From: Dehalococcoidia bacterium
GTDB lineage: Bacteria; Chloroflexota; Dehalococcoidia; Lucifugimonadales; UBA1123
Length of the DNA: 60,052 nt
Reading direction: 5' to 3'
NCBI GenBank assembly: GCA_009838465.1
Contig: VXRN01000031.1
Coordinates: 1 to 60,052, forward strand
Shown here: one piece after another, positions 50,568 to 58,621 of the stretch
How positions within the stretch are numbered: position 1 is the first letter of the stretch
How the letters are laid out: each line of letters opens with the position of its first letter
Made by a program: the position numbers and the translations under genes
Notes under the pieces: generated by a model
The model's input: the letters and a program-made list of their open reading frames with translations, nothing else
The model's database searches: none
Told to the model about the DNA's origin: nothing

Positions 50568-51761
50568 ATGATTGACAAATTCGGAAGCCTCTTTGCCGGA
50601 CACATTGACCTGGACAACATCGGCTTCGCCGGAACCGCCGCGAACGACCGATTCTACTCCAACGACGAACTCATAACCGTCTTCGACAAGACCGAGGCCA
50701 TCTGCACACTCATGGACGACCTCGGATACGACGTGTTCTGGATGGCGGAACACCACTTCCAGCCCGAAGGCTATGAGTGCATACCGAACATCCTCCAGCT
50801 AAGCGTCCACCTGGCGCACCTGACCAAGAACATCAAGATGGGCTGCGGGTTCAACATCGCGCCCATGTGGCACCCGCTGCGCATGGCCGAGGACTTCGCC
50901 ACGGCAGACATACTCACGAACGGAAGGGTTATCTTCGGGGTCGGACGTGGATACCACACGCGGGAGGTGGAGGCGTTCGGCGCGCCGATGCTAGACCAGG
51001 ATGAGAACCGCGACTACTTCGAGGAACAGGTCGAGATCATGTTCAAGTCCTTCAACGAAGAGTCGTTCTCGCACAAAGGCAAGTATTACACCATCCCGCC
51101 CGAAGTGCCTTACAGGGGCTACACTCTCAAGGAGATAAGCCTCGTCCCTCGTCCCATCAATATGCCGGTAGAATGCTGGCAGCCAATTGTGAGCGCGGGA
51201 GACCGCGGGCTGAACTTCATGGCCAAGCACGGCATCAAGGGCATCATCGGGGGAGGCGCGGCTCCGGGCGGAGCGTCGGAGAACGTAGTCAGGAAGTGGC
51301 AGGAAGTACAGGCTGCCCATGGCAACGATACCGAGCTTGGCGGCGACCTCATCCTGGGCATATCATTCTTCATTGCCAACTCCCCCGAGGAGGCCATAGA
51401 GCAGGCCAGACCATTCTACGAAGAGAACATGAAGATGTTCGCTCCTCTGGGGTTCGTGCGCGGACTTTCAGATGACCAGTTGGCGGCGCTGGCCGACCCG
51501 GCGCGCGCTCCGCACGCGGATCTGCCGACTCTGGAGTCCGCCGTGGAGTCCGGTTCATGGCTGGTGGGCACACCGGAGCAGATAATCGAGCAGATGGAGG
51601 ATATTGAGAAACGCTGGCCCGGCCTCGACCACGTAAACATGGGTCTGCCCGTCGGCACGCCTCAGAGCGTCATCCTCGAACAGACCGAGGCGTTCGGCAA
51701 GGAAGTCATGCCTCACTTCAAGAATCGCATGGCGACCGCCGCCGCCGCTGGCGACAACTAA
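50568..51761 (+). CDS. LLM class flavin-dependent oxidoreductase, copy A
   Basis: A 397-residue luciferase-like monooxygenase: VFWMAEHHFQPEGYECIPNI, GCGFNIAPMWHPLRMAEDFATADIL, RVIFGVGRGYHTREVEAFG and the C-terminal GTPEQIIEQMEDIEKRWPGLDHVNM. These segments place the FMN-binding barrel. The substrate is unknown. ATG at 50568 is chosen over one five codons earlier because GGGAGATG fits it, and because the paralogue at 56369 begins with the same MIDKF. It shares its start region and motifs with that paralogue, located beyond coaE and the ABC operon. Confidence 0.92.
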   Translation: MIDKFGSLFAGHIDLDNIGFAGTAANDRFYSNDELITVFDKTEAICTLMDDLGYDVFWMAEHHFQPEGYECIPNILQLSVHLAHLTKNIKMGCGFNIAPMWHPLRMAEDFATADILTNGRVIFGVGRGYHTREVEAFGAPMLDQDENRDYFEEQVEIMFKSFNEESFSHKGKYYTIPPEVPYRGYTLKEISLVPRPINMPVECWQPIVSAGDRGLNFMAKHGIKGIIGGGAAPGGASENVVRKWQEVQAAHGNDTELGGDLILGISFFIANSPEEAIEQARPFYEENMKMFAPLGFVRGLSDDQLAALADPARAPHADLPTLESAVESGSWLVGTPEQIIEQMEDIEKRWPGLDHVNMGLPVGTPQSVILEQTEAFGKEVMPHFKNRMATAAAAGDN

Positions 51762-51860
51762 GGGTCTGACTTTCATCGCATTTGCTGATTGAGCCATTGT
51801 GTGGGCGGGACATTGCACCCGCCCACAATTCCGTATTGACCGACTGGGAAGATAGAAACC

Positions 51861-52520
51861 ATGCCCCTGATCATCGGAGTTACCGGCTCCATCGCCACAG
51901 GAAAGTCCACCGCCTGCCAGTTGATGGTTGACCAGGGCGCTGTCCACTGCGATGCCGACCGGCTGGTCCATCGCATGTACGACCCCGGCACCAACGCCTT
52001 CGACCGCATAGTCGCCATATTCGGCGATGAGATAGTTGGAGAGGACGGCTACATAGACAGGCGAAAGCTGGGAGCCAAGGTCTTCGGCAAGCCGGAGGAG
52101 ATGAACAAGCTCACGACAGCCATTGGCAGCATCGTGGACGCTATCAAAGCGGTCATTGATGAGTGGAACGACACTCTTGGCGCTGATGACGTAGCGGTCC
52201 TGGAAGCGGTGAACCTTGTCGAGGCGGGCTATGGACGCTGGTGCAGCCAGGTCTGGCTGTTTGCGGCGGATGAGGAGATAGTTCGCCAACGGCTGGTCGC
52301 CCGCAACCAGTACACCGATGATGAGATAGACCAGCGCATGGCGAGCCAGCGTTCTTGGGAAGAGCGCGCGCCGGCCGCTGATCTGCTCACATTCAACAAC
52401 GACACCCAGGAGCAGTTCGAGTCCGAGGTCCGGGCAGACTTCTCCCAGGTCAGTCATCTGTGGCAGAGCGGCGAACTTGAACCCACCCGCTACATAGCCT
52501 GGTGGCAGGAGCGAGACTGA
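51861..52520 (+). CDS. coaE: Dephospho-CoA kinase-like protein
   Basis: A 219-residue P-loop kinase: Walker A GVTGSIATGKST, then HCDADRLVHRMYDPG, DGYIDRRKLGAKVFGKPEEM and the lid RLVARNQYTDDEIDQRMASQ. CoaE adds the 3'-phosphate to dephospho-CoA, the last step of coenzyme A synthesis. The usual 'I-x-H-P' segment after the DR motif reads AIGSIVDAI, so the His-Pro is missing. The C-terminal RYIAWWQERD tail is also a family-external extension. It probably remains CoaE, but a different nucleoside-like substrate is possible. Confidence 0.82.
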   Translation: MPLIIGVTGSIATGKSTACQLMVDQGAVHCDADRLVHRMYDPGTNAFDRIVAIFGDEIVGEDGYIDRRKLGAKVFGKPEEMNKLTTAIGSIVDAIKAVIDEWNDTLGADDVAVLEAVNLVEAGYGRWCSQVWLFAADEEIVRQRLVARNQYTDDEIDQRMASQRSWEERAPAADLLTFNNDTQEQFESEVRADFSQVSHLWQSGELEPTRYIAWWQERD

Positions 52521-52529
52521 CTGCAACGT

Positions 52530-52700
52530 TCGGCTCGATTCTTATACGTCTCCTGGGTCTTTCGGTTATTTCCCGATACTACTTCTGTCGTTCGCCCTGA
52601 GCTTGTCGAAGGGAACTTGTCGAAGGGCCGCCCGTTCATGGTTAGTCCTGAGCCCGTCGAAGGGAGATTGTCGAAGGGTCACCACGAACGTACTTGGTTT
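52530..52700. repeat. Long dispersed 'cccttcgac-agctcaggg' repeat, copy 3 (reverse)
   Basis: Read on the minus strand, this copy holds gtgacccttcgacaatctccc, ttcgacgggctcaggactaacc, atgaacgggcggcccttcgac and agctcagggcgaacg in the order found at 28257-28422. Flanking gtctttcggtt matches the outer part only loosely. The region from coaE to the ABC operon otherwise has no gene. Confidence 0.7.
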
Positions 52701-52767
52701 AATTGGTTGACAATCGAAAGGCCCCGCCCATGTCTCTTTCTCTAAAGATATTCATGTGCCGAAAGTG

Positions 52768-52780
52768 TATAATTTCCGCA
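52768..52780 (+). promoter_or_regulatory. -10 box indicating a leaderless transcript for the ABC operon
   Basis: A perfect TATAAT (52768-52773) lies six bases before the ATG at 52780, just where transcription should begin, so the mRNA likely starts at the A of ATG. No Shine-Dalgarno sequence precedes that ATG, which agrees. No good -35 box is seen at the expected place. Confidence 0.5.
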
Positions 52781-53679
52781 TGGCAGCGATAATGGAGGCG
52801 AACGACCTCACCAAGCGGTACGGCGGCACAATCGCCCTCGACGGTGTGAATTTCGCTGTCGAACAGGGGATAACCGGATTGCTTGGCCCCAACGGGGCTG
52901 GCAAAAGCACGGCCATCAAGTTGTTCCTGGGGCTTCTGACCCCGACCGAGGGATCGGCTTCCGTAATGGGCGAGCGTCCATACGAGAATGTCGAGGTGAA
53001 GAGTCGGCTTGGATATATGCCCGAGCACGACTGCCTGCCTGATTCAGTAACCGCGTCAGAGTTCCTCACACATATGGCGCAGGTGAGCGGACTTCCGCCT
53101 TCCGCAGCTCGGACCAGGGCCGCCGACACTCTGCGTCACGTCGGACTGGACGAAGAGCGATACCGGCCAATTGGCGAGTACTCCACCGGAATGATCCAGC
53201 GGGTCAAGCTCGCACAGGCGCTTGTCCACGACCCGGTCATAGTGATGCTGGACGAGCCGACCGCCGGGCTGGACCCGGTCGGGCGTGAAGAGATGCTGGC
53301 GCTCATCCGCCGAACCGGGCGCGAGTTCGGAATCAGCATCGTTCTTTCCACCCACCTCATGGGCGATGTCGAGACAACCTGCGACCGTATCGTCGTCCTC
53401 GAAAGGGGGCAGGTCGTGGAGTCGGGCGAAGTTTCTGGCTTCACGCAGGAGACCGAGACGATTTACATAGAAGTGGATGGCGGCGTTGAATCCCTCATGT
53501 CCGCGCTTTCGGAACGTGGACTTGATTGCTCCCCGGACGGCTACTCGATAGCGGTGCAGGGCGTCGCCGGTGATGAATATGACGAAATCAGGGATGCCCT
53601 GGTGGACTCTGGCGTCAGACTGCGCCGTCTTGGACCTCGTCGCCATCGCCTGACCGAGATATTCAGAGAGCAGCGGTGA
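52780..53679 (+). CDS. ABC-2 transporter ATP-binding protein, first
   Basis: A 299-residue ATPase: Walker A GLLGPNGAGKSTAIK, signature YSTGMIQRVKLAQA, Walker B VIVMLDEPTAGLDP and switch His in VLSTHLMGDVE. The C-terminal 80 residues are a variable DrrA/CcmA-like extension. The signature's STGMIQR in place of SGGQ is common in DrrA-type exporters. ATG at 52780 is preferred over GTG at 52756, because the -10 box lies between them. It heads four coupled genes (ATPase, permease, ATPase, permease) and probably drives the adjacent permease. Confidence 0.9.
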   Translation: MAAIMEANDLTKRYGGTIALDGVNFAVEQGITGLLGPNGAGKSTAIKLFLGLLTPTEGSASVMGERPYENVEVKSRLGYMPEHDCLPDSVTASEFLTHMAQVSGLPPSAARTRAADTLRHVGLDEERYRPIGEYSTGMIQRVKLAQALVHDPVIVMLDEPTAGLDPVGREEMLALIRRTGREFGISIVLSTHLMGDVETTCDRIVVLERGQVVESGEVSGFTQETETIYIEVDGGVESLMSALSERGLDCSPDGYSIAVQGVAGDEYDEIRDALVDSGVRLRRLGPRRHRLTEIFREQR

Positions 53680-53686
53680 CAGAATC

Positions 53687-54664
53687 GTGACCACATCCGA
53701 AGGCCAGCTCTTCGATCTGGGATACCAGCGCTACGAAGGCCCGCGAGAGGGTAGGGCGCGCGCTCGGAAGGCGCTGTTCGTCAATGGCATTCGCACCTGT
53801 TTCGGATTGGGACGCGGCGCTATGGCGAAGATTCTGCCCATCCTGTTCTTTGGCGCGGTAATGACTCCCGCCATCGTCTTCATCATCATCGCTGCCACTA
53901 CCGAGCGTCTCATCGGAGTGCCGCTCGATATTCCCGGACACGCAGACTACTACGAGATAGTGTCGCTGGTCCTCCTCCTATTCTCAGCGGTCATCGCTCC
54001 AGAACTTCTCTGCCCCGACAGGCGAAGCGGAGTGATAACCCTGTACCTGGTGAGGTCTCTGACTTTCAGCGACTACGTTCTGGGGCGCTGGTTGGCCTTC
54101 TTCGTGGTGAGCCTTCTGTTCATCTACACCGGACAAGTGGTTCTGATGGTCGGGCTGACGATGAGCGCGACCGAGCCGCTCGAATACCTGCGCGACAACT
54201 GGGCGGACGTACCCAGGTTTCTGAGCGCCGGATTGGTCATCGCGATAATGACGACCACTATCCCCCTGGCCGCCGCATCCTTCACTACTCGCCGCGTTTA
54301 CGCTTCGGCGTTCGTCATTGGGCTGTGGTTGATAACCGCCTCAGCCGCCGGAATACTTGTCGGTGGATTCGAAGACACGGAAACGCGGACGGAAACCCGG
54401 AACGGGGTTACAATATCCACGTCGTCAACGACGAGTGATGCTTTGCTCGGCGACACCGAAATCGCCCCACTGGTCGCGCTTCTCGACATTGGCAGCGCAC
54501 CCATTCACATTAGCGACATGATCTTCGACAAGAAGGACAACTCCAACGCGGTTATGCGACAAGTTGCCAGGTTGCCGATGATGGTTGTCGTTCTATGGTA
54601 CATAGTCATAGTCGGCGTACCCGGATACCTGCTCTGGAACCGCTATCGGAGGCTGCTGGCTTGA
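53687..54664 (+). CDS. ABC-2 type permease, first
   Basis: A 325-residue membrane protein with about six hydrophobic segments, starting near residue 45 (ILPILFFGAVMTPAIVFII). A 35-residue cytoplasmic N-terminus comes first (LGYQRYEGPREGRARARKALFVNG), as in ABC-2 permeases of Chloroflexota-type operons. CPDRRSGVITLYLVRSLTFSDYVLGRW is the conserved cytoplasmic loop contacting the ATPase. The GTG start follows the ATPase stop by 7 bases. Its TGA overlaps the next gene's TTG start (TTGA). The substrate is unknown. Confidence 0.85.
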   Translation: MTTSEGQLFDLGYQRYEGPREGRARARKALFVNGIRTCFGLGRGAMAKILPILFFGAVMTPAIVFIIIAATTERLIGVPLDIPGHADYYEIVSLVLLLFSAVIAPELLCPDRRSGVITLYLVRSLTFSDYVLGRWLAFFVVSLLFIYTGQVVLMVGLTMSATEPLEYLRDNWADVPRFLSAGLVIAIMTTTIPLAAASFTTRRVYASAFVIGLWLITASAAGILVGGFEDTETRTETRNGVTISTSSTTSDALLGDTEIAPLVALLDIGSAPIHISDMIFDKKDNSNAVMRQVARLPMMVVVLWYIVIVGVPGYLLWNRYRRLLA

Positions 54665-55605
54665 ACGGAAATATCGGTAGAGTGAACTCGGACGCCACTA
54701 TCAAGGTCGTAGATGTATCAAAGTGGTATGGCAGTGTCGTCGCGGTCAATGATGTCTCCTTCGACGTCGGCCCGGGAATTACCGGTCTGCTCGGACCCAA
54801 TGGCGCGGGCAAGACCACTCTGCTCCACCTGATAGCCGGACTCGCGGGCTGCTCCAGGGGCGAAATAACGATGCTCGGTGAGCCTGTGCGCGACAATCCC
54901 GACCTGTACCGCCGCGTGGGCTTCATGCCTGAGCACGAGTCCATATACGACTTCTACACAGGCAGGCAGTTGGTGGAGTTCTCAGCGAAACTCAACAAAC
55001 TCTCCCCCGTGAAGGACTATGTTGACCGCGCTGTCTCCATCGTTGGCCTTGAAGAGGCGCAGAACCGCAAGATGGGGACATACTCACGCGGAATGAAACA
55101 GCGTATGCGTCTCGCCGCCACGCTCGTCCACGACCCGCAGGTCATCATCCTGGACGAGCCGCTGAACGGGACCGACCCGCGCCAGCGAATAGAGTTTCAG
55201 GACGTGATGGAACGCCTGGCTGATGAGGGTCGCGCTATCCTGATTTCCTCGCATATCCTGGAAGAGGTAGAGACCCTGGCCAGCCGGATACTCCTGATGA
55301 TTAGCGGCAAGCTGGCGGCCGCCGGAGACTTCAGGGCGATACGCGCCAAGCTGGATGAGCAAGCCTACAAGGTGCGCGTCGTAGTGGATTCTCCGCGTCG
55401 GATGGCCTCCGCCATCGTGGGCATGGAAGATGTAGATACCGTCTCGGTCTCGGAGGACGGCTCGCTGATTGTTTACAGCCGGAACGTCGCCGCTCTCCAA
55501 GTGTCACTTGCTGGGCTGGCCCGCGACAACTCCGTTCGGCTCATGCGGGTAGAACCGCTGGACGACTCCCTTGAGAGTCTGTTCGAGTACGTGGTGGAGG
55601 CGTAG
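54661..55605 (+). CDS. ABC-2 transporter ATP-binding protein, second
   Basis: A 314-residue ATPase: Walker A GLLGPNGAGKTTLLH, signature YSRGMKQRMRLAA, Walker B VIILDEPLNGTDP and switch His in ISSHILEEVE. A C-terminal extension follows. TTG at 54661 overlaps the permease TGA and has GGAGG eight bases before it; a GTG at 54682 is the alternative. The next gene's ATG directly follows its TAG. Its FMPEHESIYDFYTGRQLVEF parallels the first ATPase, so the two arose from a common ancestor and may pair as a heterodimer. Confidence 0.9.
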   Translation: MNGNIGRVNSDATIKVVDVSKWYGSVVAVNDVSFDVGPGITGLLGPNGAGKTTLLHLIAGLAGCSRGEITMLGEPVRDNPDLYRRVGFMPEHESIYDFYTGRQLVEFSAKLNKLSPVKDYVDRAVSIVGLEEAQNRKMGTYSRGMKQRMRLAATLVHDPQVIILDEPLNGTDPRQRIEFQDVMERLADEGRAILISSHILEEVETLASRILLMISGKLAAAGDFRAIRAKLDEQAYKVRVVVDSPRRMASAIVGMEDVDTVSVSEDGSLIVYSRNVAALQVSLAGLARDNSVRLMRVEPLDDSLESLFEYVVEA

Positions 55606-56322
55606 ATGACCCAGATGCTCACCCTGTCGCTGCGACAGCTAACCGGCAAGTGGCGCGTGATCCTTATCGTTCTGCTGGCGCTGATACCGGTGGGACTGGC
55701 GTTCGTTCCGGGTGGAGATAGAGCCGACGCCGACGAAGAGTTCATAAACGGCCTGCTCGATGGCCTGCTGGTGGGCGTCATCATGCCTCTTGTCACCATG
55801 GCTCTCGCAACCGCCGCCTTCGGCAACGAAATCGAGGACAAGACTCTCAGTTACGTGTTCCTGAAACCGGTCGCGCGCTGGCGCATTGCTATTCCAAAGT
55901 TTCTCGCCTCGGTCATAATAGCGGCCCCACTCGCTCTGGTCAGCGGCGGCCTAGCGACTTATATCGGGACCGACGGCGACCTCCGAACTACTGTCGCAGT
56001 GGCGATGGCTCTGTCGGTTGGAGTTATAACCTACGCATCCGTATTCACTTGGGCCGGACTCATCACTACCCGCGCGCTCCCTTTCGCCATTGTGTACGTC
56101 TTCCTGTGGGAAGGGCTTCTGAGCACGTTCATAGGCGGCATAAGATACCTGAGTGTCCGGGGTTACACGCTTGCGATAATGAACGGTCTGGACGACAATG
56201 GCCTGGAGGTTCTGAGCGACCGAGTGATCGAGTTTCCTGCCGCCGTGGTCGGCGCATTTGCTGTAACAATCGTATTCCTCTGGCTCACGGTCTATCGCCT
56301 GAGAAGGATGGATGTGCCTTGA
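55606..56322 (+). CDS. ABC-2 type permease, second
   Basis: A 238-residue membrane protein with six hydrophobic segments (RVILIVLLALIPVGLAF, GVIMPLVTMALATAAFG and others) and the loop NEIEDKTLSYVFLKPVARWRIAIPKF, which is the ATPase-contacting element in the NatB/YhaP-like class. It closes the operon. The LLM copy B gene follows after 46 bases and may be cotranscribed. The exported compound is unknown. Confidence 0.85.
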   Translation: MTQMLTLSLRQLTGKWRVILIVLLALIPVGLAFVPGGDRADADEEFINGLLDGLLVGVIMPLVTMALATAAFGNEIEDKTLSYVFLKPVARWRIAIPKFLASVIIAAPLALVSGGLATYIGTDGDLRTTVAVAMALSVGVITYASVFTWAGLITTRALPFAIVYVFLWEGLLSTFIGGIRYLSVRGYTLAIMNGLDDNGLEVLSDRVIEFPAAVVGAFAVTIVFLWLTVYRLRRMDVP

Positions 56323-56368
56323 GCGCGAATCCAATACTGAATTTTAAGACTTCTGGATGTGATGAGTA

Positions 56369-57514
56369 ATGATTGACAAATTTTCGGTACTGTACGTGGG
56401 CAACATAGACTTGGAAGATGTTGGTAGTGACGGAACACCCGCAGATCAGCGTCGCTACCCCAGCGAGCGGTTGACCGAAAGTCTGGACACCGCAACACAG
56501 GCCGCCGAGCTGATGGACGAACTGGGTTTCTACGCCCTCTGGATGGCGGAGCACCATTTCCAGCATGAGGGTTATGAGTGCATACCCAATATCATCCTGC
56601 TCGGGACCCACCTGGCCTCTCGCACGGAGAGACTGAAGTTCGGATGCGCCTTCAACATAGTCCCGATGTGGCATCCGATTCGGTTAGCGGAAGACTACGC
56701 CATGGCGGACATTCTTACCGATGGCCGCATCATATTCGGGGTAGGGCGCGGATACCACAGCCGGGAGGTTGAGTCTCTCGGGTCTCCGGTCATAGACAAC
56801 GACGCCAACCGCGAGCTATTCGAAGAGCAGATGGAGATCATCTTCAAGGCATTTAACCAGGAGTCCTTCTCACACCAGGGAAAGCGCTATTCGGTGCCCG
56901 CCCAAGTCGAGTATCGAGGCTACGACCTTGAGAAGGTGACTCTTGTCCCGCGTCCGAAGCATCTTCCGGTGGAAATGTGGCAGCCGATAGTCAGCGGCAG
57001 GACCATAGACTTCATTGCTAGGAATGGCATCCATGGAGTGGTCGCTCTGACCGGCGAAACGTTGGTGGAGCAAATATTCGAGCAGTATCGCGACGCTAAC
57101 GCCAAGTATGGGCAGAATCTTGCCCTCGGAGAAAACCTCGCCCTTGGCGTAGGTTTCTACCTGTCCGACAGCCAGGAGGAGGCGATTGAGCGGCTAAGGC
57201 CGTATCACGACGAACGCTACAAGTGGTTCGCGCCGTTCGGGTTCGTGAGATACGCAGACGAACAGGGCCGTACTTGGGGAACACCGGGGGCGCCTGCCAG
57301 AACTCCATACATAGAGGATGGCGTGCAGCAAAAGGCGTGGTTCTGCGGCCCCCCCGAGGACTTCATCGCGTTCCTCAAAGACCTCGAGGAGAAGTACCCG
57401 GGTCTGGAGCACATAATCCTGCACTGGGCCGAGGGTATGCCGCGCGCCGAGTTCATGGAGCAACTACGGGTCTTCGCCGAAGATGTGATGCCGGCGTTTA
57501 CGGACCGCTCGTAG
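56369..57514 (+). CDS. LLM class flavin-dependent oxidoreductase, copy B
   Basis: A 381-residue paralogue of the enzyme at 50568: ALWMAEHHFQHEGYECIPNI, GCAFNIVPMWHPIRLAEDYAMADIL and RIIFGVGRGYHSREVESLG. The C-terminal half diverges more, for example PYIEDGVQQKAWFCGPPEDF, which implies a changed substrate pocket. FMN-dependent monooxygenation is expected, with the reductase elsewhere. No strong ribosome-binding site is present (GATGTGATGAGTA). Its location after the ABC operon suggests that export and oxidation could belong to one physiological unit. Confidence 0.9.
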   Translation: MIDKFSVLYVGNIDLEDVGSDGTPADQRRYPSERLTESLDTATQAAELMDELGFYALWMAEHHFQHEGYECIPNIILLGTHLASRTERLKFGCAFNIVPMWHPIRLAEDYAMADILTDGRIIFGVGRGYHSREVESLGSPVIDNDANRELFEEQMEIIFKAFNQESFSHQGKRYSVPAQVEYRGYDLEKVTLVPRPKHLPVEMWQPIVSGRTIDFIARNGIHGVVALTGETLVEQIFEQYRDANAKYGQNLALGENLALGVGFYLSDSQEEAIERLRPYHDERYKWFAPFGFVRYADEQGRTWGTPGAPARTPYIEDGVQQKAWFCGPPEDFIAFLKDLEEKYPGLEHIILHWAEGMPRAEFMEQLRVFAEDVMPAFTDRS

Positions 57515-57579
57515 TAGGGATGCTAATTCTCAAGGTCGAAACACAGTCCAGCGCGATGGTGTCCGCTGCCCGTTGCAGT

Positions 57580-58584
57580 CTATGCCGCGTTTCGCGCCGC
57601 CGCCGTCTGTGAGGCGCGATGATAGAATGCCTTCTGTGCTGGCAGGGGTGCGCCCCCGTTTGCGGCCCAGATCTGGAGGGGCGTGGACTGGAGAGCGCGG
57701 GCAAATGAGAAGGTTAGCTGCCATGGCGCGCCGACTTCTTTGCCCCGGATGTTGATCGTGCGGAGATTGTCCGTAGCTTCATCGTCGCCCTGTCCGCCGG
57801 ACAGGAACGCGATTCCCGGCACAGCGGCCGGAACGTTCCTCATCAGGCAGTCAACCGTTCGTTCGGCCACTTCTTCCTGCTCGGCTCGGTTGGACGCCTC
57901 TTTCCCGGAAAGTACCATGTTGCACTTGAGCAGGGTACCTTCCAGCATCACGCGCTGGGCGGCGAGTTGACTGTAAACCTCCCTCAGCGCGTCCTGGGTT
58001 ACGTCGTAGCAGCGATCTATACCGTGGTCGCCGTCCATAAGGACTTCGGGCTCGATGATCGGGACAAGTCCTGCTTCCTGGGCGAGAGCGGCGTATCGTG
58101 CGAGCGCGTGAGCGTTGACTTCGATGCAGTATGAACTTGGGAGGTGCGGTCCTATGGCGATTACGGCGCGCCACTTGGCGAATCTGGCGCCAATCTCGTA
58201 ATACTCGGCCATGCGGTCGCGCAGGCCGTCCAAGCCCTCGGTAACTACCTCGCCCGGCGCTCCGGCGAGAGGATGGGCTCTGGTGTCCACCTTGATACCT
58301 GGGATGATGCCGCGCTCTTCGAGCAGCTCGACGAAAGGTGTACCGTCCGCGCAGTTCTGGCGTAGAGTCTCGTCGTAGAGGATGACTCCGCTTATGAACT
58401 CCGACGCGCCTGCCGCGCTGACAAGCATTTCTCTATAGTCGCGCCGATTACGCTCCACGTTTTCGACGCCGAGCGCGGCGAATCGCGCGCCGATTGTGCT
58501 TGTACTCTCATCGGCGGCCAGTATGCCTTTGCCGGGGGCGACCAGGGCATTGGCTGTTTTGACGAGGGGTTGGGCGTTTTGCAT
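57580..58584 (-). CDS. Fructose-bisphosphate aldolase, class I
   Basis: A 334-residue class I aldolase: GKGILAADESTSTIGARFA, ISGVILYDETLRQ, GIIPGIKVDTRAHPLAGAPGE and VPIIEPEVLMDGDHGIDRC. The Schiff-base Lys is in GTLLKCNMVLSG, and GIAFLSGGQGDDEAT follows. This is the eukaryote-like class I type, which needs no metal ion. The Pro that usually follows the Lys is Cys here. The open frame extends 27 codons upstream, but those overlap the next gene, so ATG at 58584 is used. It is 37 bases downstream of the phosphofructokinase gene and cotranscribed with it. Confidence 0.9.
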   Translation of the reverse strand: MQNAQPLVKTANALVAPGKGILAADESTSTIGARFAALGVENVERNRRDYREMLVSAAGASEFISGVILYDETLRQNCADGTPFVELLEERGIIPGIKVDTRAHPLAGAPGEVVTEGLDGLRDRMAEYYEIGARFAKWRAVIAIGPHLPSSYCIEVNAHALARYAALAQEAGLVPIIEPEVLMDGDHGIDRCYDVTQDALREVYSQLAAQRVMLEGTLLKCNMVLSGKEASNRAEQEEVAERTVDCLMRNVPAAVPGIAFLSGGQGDDEATDNLRTINIRGKEVGAPWQLTFSFARALQSTPLQIWAANGGAPLPAQKAFYHRASQTAAARNAA

Positions 58585-58621
58585 CCTGACTCGATCCTTT
58601 GGAATGATGGAGCGCAGTGTA

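Noticed and set aside
52521..52779. Chain of 'cccttcgac' units as a CRISPR-like or iteron origin
   Set aside because: The units are short, irregularly spaced and found at two other intergenic sites in the same order, which is the behaviour of a dispersed repeat.
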